Assembly (NCBI GenBank): GCA_036971715.1
Contig: JAVHJL010000011.1
Span: forward strand, 124,001-188,000
From: Arthrobotrys musiformis
Lineage: Eukaryota > Ascomycota > Orbiliomycetes > Orbiliales > Orbiliaceae
Direction: 5' to 3'
Length of the DNA stretch: 64,000 bases
The translations under genes were made by a program, and so were the position numbers. The notes under the pieces are model-generated. The model worked only from the letters and a program-made list of their open reading frames with translations, had not been told where the DNA came from and made no database searches. The stretch's first letter is position 1. Every line of letters begins with the position of its first letter. Shown piece by piece: positions 11,801 to 22,187 of this stretch.

Positions 11801-14800
11801 CAAGTAAAGCGTCGACCACCACCTCTACTGCAGCATCTTCAACTACGACTTCTGCCAATACATCAGTCGTTGGTTCATATGCACAGTGTGGTGGCATAGG
11901 GTACACAGGAGGCACCCAGTGTAATTATGGTTGGGAGTGTATCCGCCAAGATGATTACTATTCACAATGTAGGCCCGCTTCGACGTCTGTTCCACTGTCA
12001 ACAGCTTCAGTTAATACTGCTACTGTTGGGGCTTATGCTCAATGTGGTGGCATCAATTACAGCGGAGGTACCCGTTGTGAGTACGGATGGGAGTGTGTCC
12101 GCCAGGATGATTACTACTCCCAGTGCAAGCCCGCATCCACATCGGTACCGCTTTCTACCTCAAGCTCCAGTGGCGCGGTTTCTTCACTCGCAACAACAAG
12201 TTCGAGCGTTAAACTTTCTTCCTCCGCAACAAGTTCGAGTACAGGATTATCCTCGTTATCTGTAAACACAGCTATTGTTGCAGGTTACGCCCAATGCGGT
12301 GGAATTGGATATACTGGAGGTACAAATTGCGATTACGGTTGGGAATGCATTCGCCAGGACGACTACTACTCTCAATGCAAGCCTGCCTCGACTTCCGTTC
12401 CGTTATCGACGGCCTCGGTGAACACCGCTACCGTTGGTGCATATGCGCAATGTGGAGGTGTCAATTACAGTGGAGGTACACGCTGTGAGTACGGTTGGGA
12501 ATGTGTTCGTCAGGATGATTACTATTCTCAATGTAAACCAGCATCTACGTCGGTTCCGCTCACGACATCGAGTTCGGGTAGTGGATCGACTTCATCGATT
12601 GCAGTGTCAAGCTCAACAACCAAAGCACTCTCCACAACTTCCAGTTCCAGTTCCACCGTCCTGGCTTCCTCTCTTTCCATGAATACTGCTATCGTCTCAG
12701 GGTATTCCCAATGCGGTGGTATTGGATATACTGGTGGAACTCAGTGTGAATACGGGTGGGAGTGTGTTCGCTCCGACGATTACTATTCTCAGTGCAAACC
12801 GGCTTCGACTTCCGTGGCCCGGTCAACCACGACATCCACTGCATCAATAAACACCGCGACAGTCGGCGCCTACGCTCAATGCGGTGGTAATGGATACACT
12901 GGCGGAACACGCTGTGAGTACGGGTGGGAGTGCGTTCGCCAGGATGACTGGTATTCTCAATGCAAACCAGCTTCAACATCAGTGCCACTGACAACTTCCG
13001 CGACCTCTACATTCTCTTCTTCTCGGTCTACGAGCCCAAGCTCAACCGGTAGTCTATCTACAGCTGCTGCAAGGGACGCCCTCGTCTCAGCATCGACGGC
13101 ATCAACTGCAGCAACTACATCAGCCCGAGCGACCACGTCTACAACAGCTGCAGCTGTAACTGGTTCGACTGCCTCCGTTAATACTGCCACTGTTGCTGCC
13201 TATGCTCAATGCGGTGGAATTAATTACAATGGCGGGACTAGTTGTCCCTATGGATGGGAATGCGTTCGTCAAGACGACTACTATTCTCAGTGCAAACCGG
13301 CTTCCACTTCAGTGCCACTTTCCAGCTCAACTTCTATCAACTCTGCTACTGTTGCTGGTTACGCTCAATGCGGCGGCATAGGATACACAGGAGGCACTCA
13401 ATGCCCTTACGGCTGGGAATGTGTCAGACAAGACGACTATTATTCACAATGCAAGCCAGCAGCCACCTCGACGGCACTATCTACATCAATATCAGTCAAT
13501 ACCGCGATGGTTGCAGGCTATGCGCAATGCGGTGGCATCAACTATACAGGTGGTACGAGCTGCCCCTATGGCTGGGAGTGCGTCCGACAGGACGACTACT
13601 ACTCTCAATGTAAGCCCGCTGCAACCTCTACACCTTCTAGCACGTCTAGCGCAGCGGCCACCTCATCCAAGGCGGCTAGTACATCTAGCACTACTTCTAC
13701 TTCTAGCCCAGTCAATTCCGCCACCGTAGCAGGATACGCCCAGTGCGGAGGTATCGGCTATACGGGAGGCACAGGCTGTCCCTACGGGTGGGAGTGTGTC
13801 AGACAAGACGATTACTATTCTCAATGCAAACCGGCTTCAACTTCTGTACCTTTATCCACCTCTACCGTCGTCAATTCTGCGACTGTGGCCGCATATGCGC
13901 AGTGCGGCGGTATAGGTTATACGGGTGGTACGAATTGTCCTTATGGCTGGGAATGCGTTCGCTCCGATGATTATTATTCTCAATGCAGGCCAGCGTCGAC
14001 GTCGACCCCGTCATCCACATCCATTGCGGCCACCTCGGCTGCCTCGGCGAGCTCGAGTTCGTCAAAGGCCTCATCGGCTACGTCTCTCGGATTGTCTCTC
14101 AATCTAGGCCTTGTGTCTACTTCCGCCGCCTCGAGCACAAGTCCTAATCCCTCAACCAGTTCGTCGACCGCAGCTGCCGCGACGTCTTCTACGTCATCAG
14201 TACGTTCGAATTCGTCGGCTAGCTCGTCAACCACAGTCCCAACCACTACCAGTACCTCAAAGAGTTCAACCTCCACAACTAGTTCAGCAACTCTCTCATC
14301 AGTTTCCGTCAATCTCAACGTCGTGTCAGGCTATTCGCAGTGCGGCGGTATCGGTTACACAGGAGGCACTGTCTGCGAATACGGCTGGGAATGTGTTCGT
14401 CAGGATGATTACTATTCCCGGTGCAAACCAGCTGCAACATCCACACCGCTTACTACAAAGTCTCTCAATTCGGCCACCGTCGCAGGCTATGAGCAATGCG
14501 GAGGGGTTAACTACTACGGAGGTACTTCTTGCCCGTATGGTTGGGAGTGTGTAAAGCAAGACGACTACTATTCGCAGTGTAAACCCGCGTCTACGTCCTC
14601 GCCTTTGACGACGTCGACACGTACAACCTCTAGCACCGCAACAACCAACACCGCTACGGTCGGATCATACGCCCAATGTGGAGGTATCGGTTATACCGGT
14701 GGCACTCGTTGCGAGTATGGGTGGGAATGCGTTCGCTCCGACGATTATTATTCACAATGTAGACCTGCCTCAACGTCTGTACCGTTATCCACGTCCACTC

Positions 14801-15669
14801 CGACTAGCACTAGTTCCTCAGCCATTAATACAGCTACTGTCGGGGCATACGCGCAATGCGGTGGAATTGGGTACAGCGGTGGTACCAATTGTGTAGCCGG
14901 TTATGATTGTGTCCGTCAGGATGATTGGTACTCACAGTGTAAGCCTGCTGCAACCACTTCTACCACCCCGATGACTACGTCTACAACCTCTACCAAGGCG
15001 ACAACTTCATCCACTTCATCCACCACATCCACAACCTCTAGTTCGAGCAAGGTAACTACATCGAGCTCGTCAACTTCAACGTCCTCGAGCTCTTCAAGCT
15101 CTAGCACATCTAGCACATCGACCAAGGCAGCTACTTCAAGCTCAACTTCTAGCTCGTCAAGCTCGTCAAGTTCATCCAGCTCGACAAAGGCCACGACTTC
15201 CAGCTCTACCACCTCTAGTTCTACTTCCACCTCAACCTCATCAACTTCCACTTCTTCAAGCTCCATGAAGATTACCAGCACAAGTACCAGCACTAGTACC
15301 ACGAGCGCAAAGTCAACAACTTCGACCTCCACCTCCACTTCTACAACTCCGGTAAACACGATTACCGTAGCTGGATGGGCGCAGTGTGGTGGTATAGGAT
15401 ACACCGGTGGTACGAACTGTCCATACGGATGGGAATGCTCCAAGAGCAACGAATATTACTACCAATGTATCCCCGCAGCTACTTCGAAGCCTCTTACTAC
15501 TAGCACTAGTACAACTTCCTCGGCCGCGGCTGTCAATACCGCTGTCGTTGGAGCCTGGGCTCAGTGCGGTGGTATCGGATACACTGGTGGAACGGTCTGT
15601 ACCAAGAGCTACACATGCTATTATATGAGCGATTGGTACTCGCAATGTTGGCCGAGTTGGATGGTTTGA
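8836..15669 (+). CDS. Giant secreted protein: AA9 (LPMO)-like domain lacking the copper histidines + 24 CBM1 modules
   Basis: A 2152-aa protein from six exons (8836-8945, 9031-9080, 9163-9548, 9614-9776, 9854-10030, 10097-15669). Residues 1-19 are a signal peptide ending AQA. Residues about 48-255 match AA9 lytic polysaccharide monooxygenases: RGPVSDIMSNAIAC, FDWPGWPTSYRGPSLTYLAY, FFKIDEDGL, NYLMRHEF and FYPMCANLEVTGGGTA. Conserved family features kept are C68 and C187 (a disulfide pair in AA9), C110/C115, second-sphere His167 and axial Tyr184. Not kept: the mature N-terminus is Gly, not His1, and the HxGP copper ligand is Tyr99 (SYRGP). Oxidative catalysis is therefore unlikely. Residues about 288-2148 hold 24 CBM1 cellulose-binding modules, each with four Cys and aromatic Y/W, joined by Ser/Thr-rich linkers. 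No membrane helix or GPI signal; it stops just after the last CBM1. Inferred role: multivalent binding to cellulose or another beta-glucan. Confidence 0.9.
10003..15659 (+). repeat. Tandem array of 24 CBM1-coding modules
   Basis: Modules start near 10003 (split by an intron at 10031-10096), 10306, 10582, 10786, 11044, 11320, 11527, 11877, 12031, 12285, 12439, 12702, 12870, 13200, 13359, 13518, 13734, 13893, 14328, 14490, 14667, 14844, 15373 and 15553. Four subtypes appear in order: modules 1-2 (TECVAGYIC), 3-7 (CVTGYWC), 8-21 (YGWEC followed by R-Q/S-DDYYSQC) and the divergent 22-24. Pairs 8+9 and 10+11 are near copies, linker included, showing recent duplication of a two-module unit. Synonymous third positions differ widely between copies, so most duplications are old or selected against recombination. 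Linkers run from about 15 to 130 residues of Ser/Thr/Ala; the longest precede modules 19 and 23. Confidence 0.93.
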
Positions 15670-16054
15670 TGAATTTATATAAAATGAAACCAACCAAAAA
15701 AAACCCAATCAGTTAAATTATGTCAGTCTTTACCTTTCCTTTTCCTTTCCCATTTCCCCATCCTTTTGATTGAATGTGCTCGTCAGCAATCTGCCTGAAA
15801 GCTAAATGTATATGTATTTTTTTTAAGTTGATGGATGCGGGCATACCTGATATTTGGTGTTAGAAGAACTGTTTACATATCTTGTCGTTCGTCTCCTTCA
15901 ATCTGCTCTGTGTAAAAATATTAAAAATATAGATATGGAATCTTTTACACGTATATACATGTACACTAGTCAGTTGCCTTCTTAATCCATGCCGTCTATG
16001 GTCTATCTAAAATGTACATTTCCCTACAAGGCCCTCCCGGATAAACGCCCGTAT
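15670..16054. other. Intergenic, convergent 3' ends
   Basis: 385 bp between the stop of the CBM1-array gene and the stop of the SurE-like gene. It is AT-rich with CTTTCCTTTTCC-type pyrimidine runs near 15735-15765. No gene seen; both 3' UTRs are expected here. Confidence 0.6.
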
Positions 16055-17330
16055 CTACAACATGGACATACCCGCGGCGACAACACCCATCAACCCAGCC
16101 ATCACTCCATTAACACCAATTCTCATAGCAGCACCAGTTTCAGCCGGCCGTGGAACAGCAGTAATGGTAGCATTATCCGTAGTTAACGTTCCATTCTTTC
16201 CCTCACTCTCAACCAATCCAGCCAACAGCTCTCCGATCTCCTCGGCACCACCACAGGTAGGTGCATCATAATCGATCGTAAAGATCGAGATAGCAGACTT
16301 ACATTCCTTGATAACATCTGTCTCACCGGGGAGCTCGCAGTCACCGTTGATACAAGTATTCACACCCGGAGAAGTGAAGTTGCTAGCCCAGTTAAAGATC
16401 CCGGTCTCCTCGTTATACGCTGCGATGTTAGTCGCCGCACCCCCGGTGAGTCTGGTGTAGACGAACGGAGGATTCACGCAGGTCGCACCCTCGGACAGAG
16501 CGGTGGGCTTTGTGGAGATGTAAGGGAAGTTGACGTTAAGGCCGTATCCGTAGGGCAACAAACGGGAGTTTGGACCGTTACCCATGGCCTCCAGTTGGTT
16601 TACGACTTTAGTCGCGAGTTTGCCGAGGATGGTGGATGGGTCGTTGGTGGAGTTTACGGCGGTGTATTTTCTGTTTAGGATGTCGGTGGCCGAGAAGGCT
16701 ATGGCGGGGATTCCCCTGCTCACGGCTGCGTATGCGGCGCCGACGGTACCGGAGAGGGTGAAGACGAAGGGACCGGCGTTGGAGCCTTCGTTTGGACCGG
16801 TGACGATTAGGTCTGGTTCTGAGCCGTTGAAGATACCCTTGCGCTTTACAAGGTAGTCGAGGGCAAAGAAAGTGACCGCTGCCGGGGTGCCGTTGTAGTA
16901 CCAGATATGGGAGTCCATGGGGTCGGAGCCAAACTATACGCAGTTAGAACCATAATTTCAACACTAAGCTACGGATTCAAGTTGTGGGTCTTACAGAGGG
17001 GGCGCTGGCAGGGACGGTATCGAACTGTCCTGGCCTTGAGAGCGTAGCCTCAGCGGAGAAGACAGTCCTGCCTCCTTGTCCCGATTGCTGCTCAACAGGT
17101 GCAACGATGTATGCATCGTGCCCGTCGGCTCTCAAAGCTTTATAGAATTCTCTGTTCATTGCAAAATATCAGTCAATAAAGTCCCCTTGTGAGGGGATGC
17201 ATGAAATTTGCAAATACCTAATATTAGCGGTAGCCCAGCCGTCATCATTATTGATAATGATATTCAAAGAACTCGTCAAGCCGCAGCTCGAAGCGAACGA
17301 AAGCAAAGTGGCGGCGCTAAAAACCTTCAT
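16055..17330 (-). CDS. SurE-like secreted acid phosphatase / 5'-nucleotidase, probably GPI-anchored
   Basis: A 382-aa protein from three exons (17330-17218, 17151-16995, 16933-16055). A signal peptide covers about residues 1-20. The SurE fold signature follows at once: NNDDGW (Asp29-Asp30 are the expected metal ligands), then ANIREFYKAL, VAPVEQQSG (phosphate-binding Ser) and VTGPNEGSN (Asn138, metal ligand). SurE enzymes are metal-dependent phosphatases acting on nucleotides; fungal secreted versions are annotated as acid phosphatases. The C-terminus (MRIGVNGVMAGLMGVVAAGM) is a hydrophobic tail after a small-residue stretch, which suggests GPI anchoring. Several NxS/T sites are present. The start at 17330 is chosen because it puts the signal peptide directly before the SurE core. 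It lies tail-to-tail with the CBM1-array gene. Confidence 0.88.
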
Positions 17331-19222
17331 TTTGCTTTACCGAAAACTCTGCGTAAAACTCTAGATCTATAGATCACAGAAAGTACCTCGAAGTATATAC
17401 CAACTGATATATACAAAGATGTGAAGGGAGAATAGATCGACCCGACGAAAGGTGAACAGCAAAGAAAGAGAAAGAAAGACGATTCAGAATCCACTCACGA
17501 AACCTCGTGAGGATTAAAGATCCTCCAGAACGAAGTTTTTTTTTTTTTTTTTCACATTCATCGTGGGCGAACCTGCAAGACATTTATATAAAGTTTTCCG
17601 CCCTCGAGTCAAGCCAGCGAGGCCACAAAACGCTAGAGAAAATAGAACGTGGGTAGAAAGCTTATGCCCAAATACACGCATTTTGGCCCTTTTGTGGCAG
17701 GAATTTACCCTTGGCCTGCCTAAAATGTATCCGACAGAAAACCAGCGCAAGTACTTGTAAACACAGTGTCGGATGTTCTTCCGGAGCAAAAGATGTTGTT
17801 TACAGAAGTGCCTACCTCCATCCTCAGACCCCTCAACCTCCTCTTTTAGCAGCACCTGTTTTCACCCAAAACCCACAATACATAAGTGTTAAAAAGGGTT
17901 TTCTCCGATGACCATCACCGAATCTTCTCTCGCCGGGCTATATATGGTATAGCAGCATATGATACCTTTCCCATAAAGTGTTTAATATTTGCTAGTAATG
18001 TATTTCCAAAAGGTGTAAGCGAGGCGAATAAAAATGCAACAATTTAACACTGGACAACCATATAACTACTTTGAACTATGTAACTGTGTATTACCATCGA
18101 GGAGTCCTAACTGTGGTTGTTTTCACTAATTGCGAATATATTTTCCCTTTTAACTTCTGCATCATTTCCAGGTGTAATGTAAACTATGTGGTCGGGCGGT
18201 GTGGAGGTGTTTTGTTTTAATCTGTTTTCTGCTTAGGTATTTGGTGTTGGTTGCGTTGATTTTGTTGCAATTCAAAACATTGGGACCTCGACACTCGAAC
18301 AGCCTGTACAGCTGTGCGGTTGTATGGGTTTTAACGTTTTGTCGTCTGGACTCTCGTATTAATATTCTTTTAAATTCACATACTATTACACATGTACAGT
18401 TGTCAAAAAAAGAATGCTCTACAACTGTATAAAGGTTTACTACCAAATGATAGAGTGTTACTTTTATGAGTTGGAGGCTGTGTACTTAACTGAGGATCTT
18501 AAGGATAACTTTATAGGCTCTCTAGATCTCTGAATTTTGTTTTTATTGAACCGGTTTTCCAAATTCCCATATCGTTCAGAGAAAAGCAGTTCAAAGTTTA
18601 AATTTGCAAGTCACCTTGAAGCAACCGCCCCGCAAATTGAACCGCGGCCACCCATTATCAGAATCCGAATTTGAGGTGAAAATGAAGAGCAAAACCAGGC
18701 TAAAGACATTCTCATGAGCCCGCCTGGATATAGGGATAGAGCTTCGATCTGGGTCCACCCAATTACTCATCTTCTTAGTAAGCAACGTTGCGTCAGGATT
18801 GGCACATACCGTACAGGTGACAGGCAGACTTGCGAGTTGATGCAGACGACGCAAGCCGACTTACGGCCTTATTTTAGTTAGGTTGAGTCTGCTACAGACC
18901 CCTCACGTCACCCTTAAGCTGGTTCCTAAGTCTGCGAAATTCCTCTATGGTACATACCTCCAAGCAAATCAACTGAATCCCACGATAGGAGATAGAGGAT
19001 TTGCATGTCACTCTGTTCTGAAAGTTTAAGCAGCAACATGATGGCGGATCAGCTTGTCGGGAAGTAGCTGTTCGATGTTCTAATTGTGCGAAGCTAAGGT
19101 ATATTTAAAGTCCCAAATAGTCCCGGGATGGTTGGCCCGAGCGGCCGTAGAATCTTCAACGCTTCTCTTCTGGTCGCCAACCAAACCATAAAATAGGCGA
19201 AGAATTTTGTTGTTCTACTTCG
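17331..19222. other. Intergenic between divergent SurE-like and P450 genes
   Basis: 1.9 kb without a supported gene. It includes a T17 run at 17536-17552 and a CT/GA-rich stretch near 17455-17485 upstream of the SurE-like gene. TATATTTAAA at 19100-19109, 114 bp before the P450 start, could be its TATA element. Remaining open frames are short and unrecognised. Confidence 0.5.
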
Positions 19223-20996
19223 ATGGTCAAAATATTTTCTGCGGATGGTTTCATAATCCCGGGGGGGGCGAGAATAAGCCCGGGGCCAATCCTTTACGGT
19301 ATCATCATCTTGGGCTTAAGCTTCGTATGGTTCATCCAAAAGGTGATCTCAGCAAATAATTCACGGAAGCTTCCCCTTCCTCCGGGTCCCAAAGGCCTCC
19401 CAATCGTTGGAAACATCACCGATCTTCCACCACGGGGCTCTCCAGAATGGCAGCATTGGCTAAAACATAAAGACCTCTACGGGCCTATTTCCTCTGTAAC
19501 TGTATTTGGACAGACAATTATCTTGATTCACAGTAAGGATATTGCATCGGAGCTTTTGGATAAACGGTCCGCCAAATATTCGTCGAGACCGTTTATGCAG
19601 TTTAGTTCTGAAATGTACCACCAGCTCCAATTCATTACTACACGTCGTAAAATATTAAACTAACATAATCGTCTCAGGGTTGGATACGGGCATATGATGG
19701 GTATAATGGACTATAACGATCACCTTCGCGTACAACGTAAAATGGCAGGAAAGCGGATCGGATCCAAGAATTCGATTGCTAAATTCCTTCCATCAATCGA
19801 GCTTCAAGTTCGACAATTTTTGCGGCAAACAATGAATAGCCCTGAAAACCTTCACGAACACCTCCAATAGTTAGTCCAAGTTCTCACATCCGCTGCCTAT
19901 GTGACCAACATGAAATCCTTACAGTTGATGATATCTCGGTAGCGAATCCGCATCGGTTATACTCGATATGACCTACGGATACCAAACCGGTCCAAACGGC
20001 CACGATCCTCTCGTCGACCTTGCCGGACAGTGGATGGCCGAATTCTGCGATGCAGTGGTTGCGGGGGCGTGGCTCGTCGATCTGATTCCATGGATCCGGT
20101 ACTTGCCAGAGTGGTTCCCCGGCGCGGGATTCAAATCCACCGCCCGTCGTTACCACGCGAGATACATGCAAGCGCTTAATATACCCTTCGACTTCACCGA
20201 GAAACAGATGGCACGGGGTTCACAAAAACCTTCCTACGTTGCCGATCTTCTGGACGAAGATCCGGGCCCAGAGGATATCAAGGAGATTAAGTATAGCGCA
20301 ACAGCGTTATACGGTGGAGGTGCCGATACCACAGTTGGCACGCTTAGAAGCTTTTTCTTAGCCATGTCGCTATACCCAGAGGTGCAAAGGAAGGCACAGG
20401 AGGAAATCGATCGTGTAGTCGGCGCTGATAGACTACCCGATCCGCATGACCGCGAGAATTTGCCCTATGTTGACGCCGTGTTGAGTGAAACGCTCCGTTG
20501 GATGACAGTTGCGTCATTAGGTTTGCCTCATAGTTCTGTCGAGGAAGATGAGTTCCGCGGCTACCGGATTCCAAAGCAATCGATCATTTTGCCGGCCGTT
20601 GCATGGTTTGCGAGGGACCCGAGTACTTACAAACAGCCGGAATCATTCAATCCAGACAGGTTTCTCGGGCCAAACAAAGAGCTTGATCCTCGCACGTACA
20701 TATTTGGGTATGGCAGAAGGGTTTGTCCAGGGCGCTATTTCGCGGATGCAAACTTATTTCTTATGTTGGCTCAGAGCCTGGCCGCGTTTCACATCAGGAA
20801 AGCGGTTGACTCGGAAGGGAGAGATATCGAGCCGGCGGTAGGACAAGTACCTGGGGCTATTTCGCACCCAACCCCGTTCCAGTGTAACATCAAGCCAAGA
20901 AGTGAGAAGTATAAGGACTTGATCTCAAAGATTGACATTGAGCATGATCCTCTTGAGAAAGGCGATTGTGAATTTATTCACATTGAACACATCTAA
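19223..20996 (+). CDS. Cytochrome P450 monooxygenase (O-methylsterigmatocystin oxidoreductase-like)
   Basis: A 545-aa microsomal P450 from three exons (19223-19614, 19678-19869, 19943-20996). A signal anchor spans about residues 24-43 (ILYGIIILGLSFVWFIQKV), followed by the proline hinge LPLPPGPKGLPIVGN. Further marks are the I-helix GGGADTT, the K-helix ETLR, PDRF, and the haem loop FGYGRRVCPGR with Cys456 as axial ligand. The overall pattern (LVDLIPWIRYLPEWFPGAGF) is that of the large fungal group named after the aflatoxin-pathway OrdA/CYP64 enzymes, which oxidise many substrates; the substrate here cannot be told. The second intron was set by reading phase: donor GTTAGT at 19870 and acceptor at 19942 restore the frame. 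No backbone enzyme, transporter or tailoring gene lies beside it, so there is no biosynthetic cluster in view. A C3G8 homopolymer at 19258-19268 lies inside the coding region. Confidence 0.88.
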
Positions 20997-22187
20997 CTAG
21001 GTTGGTACGTACGCTGAAAGCGTTGCACTCTCTTTTTACACTTGAATGGTTGCTCAACAATCCCAGTATGGACTGTACTGGCAGTGTTATATTAAGTTCA
21101 TGTCATCGCGTAATGGCTCCAAAGAGTATCTGGAGGCTGGCAGAAGGTAGCACACTGGCATATTTCTTTAATTAAAACTACTAAATTGGACAATAATACT
21201 AATCGAGTATATGCTCCGCCAAAGATCTTCTCTCGTTGATGTATTGATCCTGGGCTCAAAATCACACGAAACAAACCCACCGCAATGGTCTAGGTGAATG
21301 AATAGTTCGATTCGTAAAGTTGCTCAAACTCACTCGACCTAGCACCGCCACTTCGGTAGTACCCTCCTGTAGTCCTGGCGGTTCACATTTCTTGGAAGCC
21401 TGATAAGTCCGACGTTAACGTTTCGGTGCCTGCATAAGTAGGTTTCCCGCTCCCATGTTTAGCGCTATATTTAATCGAGTATCCGTCGGCCAGTTCACGC
21501 TTCCCGCCTGCCCTATCGCGGAAAGACCACGCCATGCGGATATATTATTGTCCTTTGTCGAGGACCAGGCACTTCCATCTGTCTGTCTCGAGCTCGCTTT
21601 TAAGAGTCCTGGCTAGTGAGTGGAATGTAAAATCGTAGTTGGCTAGACTCGATTTGGAATTCCAACGTGCAACACTCTTTGGCTAAGTTGTGAATATGAA
21701 TCTAGTCAGCTTGAATCTCGACATGTCTAATTGGTCTATTTGTCTATCAAAAAGATTAGTTGTATTTCTATATATAATTGATTTTGCAAAGCTAGGTCAA
21801 TGGGTGAAGGTAAAAAGAAATGGCAAGCAGTAGGATACGACAAATGTCGTGCAAACTGGTCTCGCGGTGGTGCAAACCATCATTTTCTATTTACAAAAGA
21901 GAAATCCGATCTGGGAGGCGACGCTGCTCCGAGCCCCCTTCGAGCCAACGTGATCATACCGAGAATCTTAAAATTGTTACTGGGGGGTCGACTCTATCGA
22001 GACTGGGTCGACTCATTGTCTACACTGGTGTAAAATGTGTTGTCCGCGTGGTATTTCCACGGCGCCAGCGCCAAAAAATTCGCGACCTGTCGCAAAAAAA
22101 AAAAAAAAAAAAAAGTCGAAGCTCTCCAACCTTCAACTTTCAACCTCACCTCCAACAACCATCACCACCTACGGCTAAACCACAAAA
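20997..22187. other. Intergenic, P450 3' end to RPF1 promoter
   Basis: 1.2 kb with no supported gene. The RPF1-proximal end carries AAAAAATTCGCG at 22073-22084, a loose match to the yeast RRPE element of ribosome-biogenesis genes, and an A21 run at 22094-22114. The AT tract should keep nucleosomes off the promoter. Confidence 0.5.
22094..22114 (+). repeat. A21 homopolymer in the RPF1 promoter or leader
   Basis: Twenty-one consecutive A residues lie 74 bp before the RPF1 start codon. Such tracts exclude nucleosomes. The length is prone to slippage and to sequencing error. Confidence 0.9.

Noticed and set aside
10667..15450. Several frames of 100-180 codons overlapping the CBM1 array
   Set aside because: They arise from the Ser/Thr-rich repeats in the other frames. 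The CBM1 frame has the conserved cysteines and intron phases.
19840..19945. Possible frameshift or stop in the P450 (stop after HEHLQ)
   Set aside because: An intron from 19870 to 19942 (GTTAGT...TAG) joins TA to C and restores the expected HLQYESASVILDMTYGY reading, so the gene is intact.
19223..20996. Secondary-metabolite cluster around the P450
   Set aside because: Neighbours are a SurE-like phosphatase and RPF1; no synthase, transporter or regulator lies adjacent.
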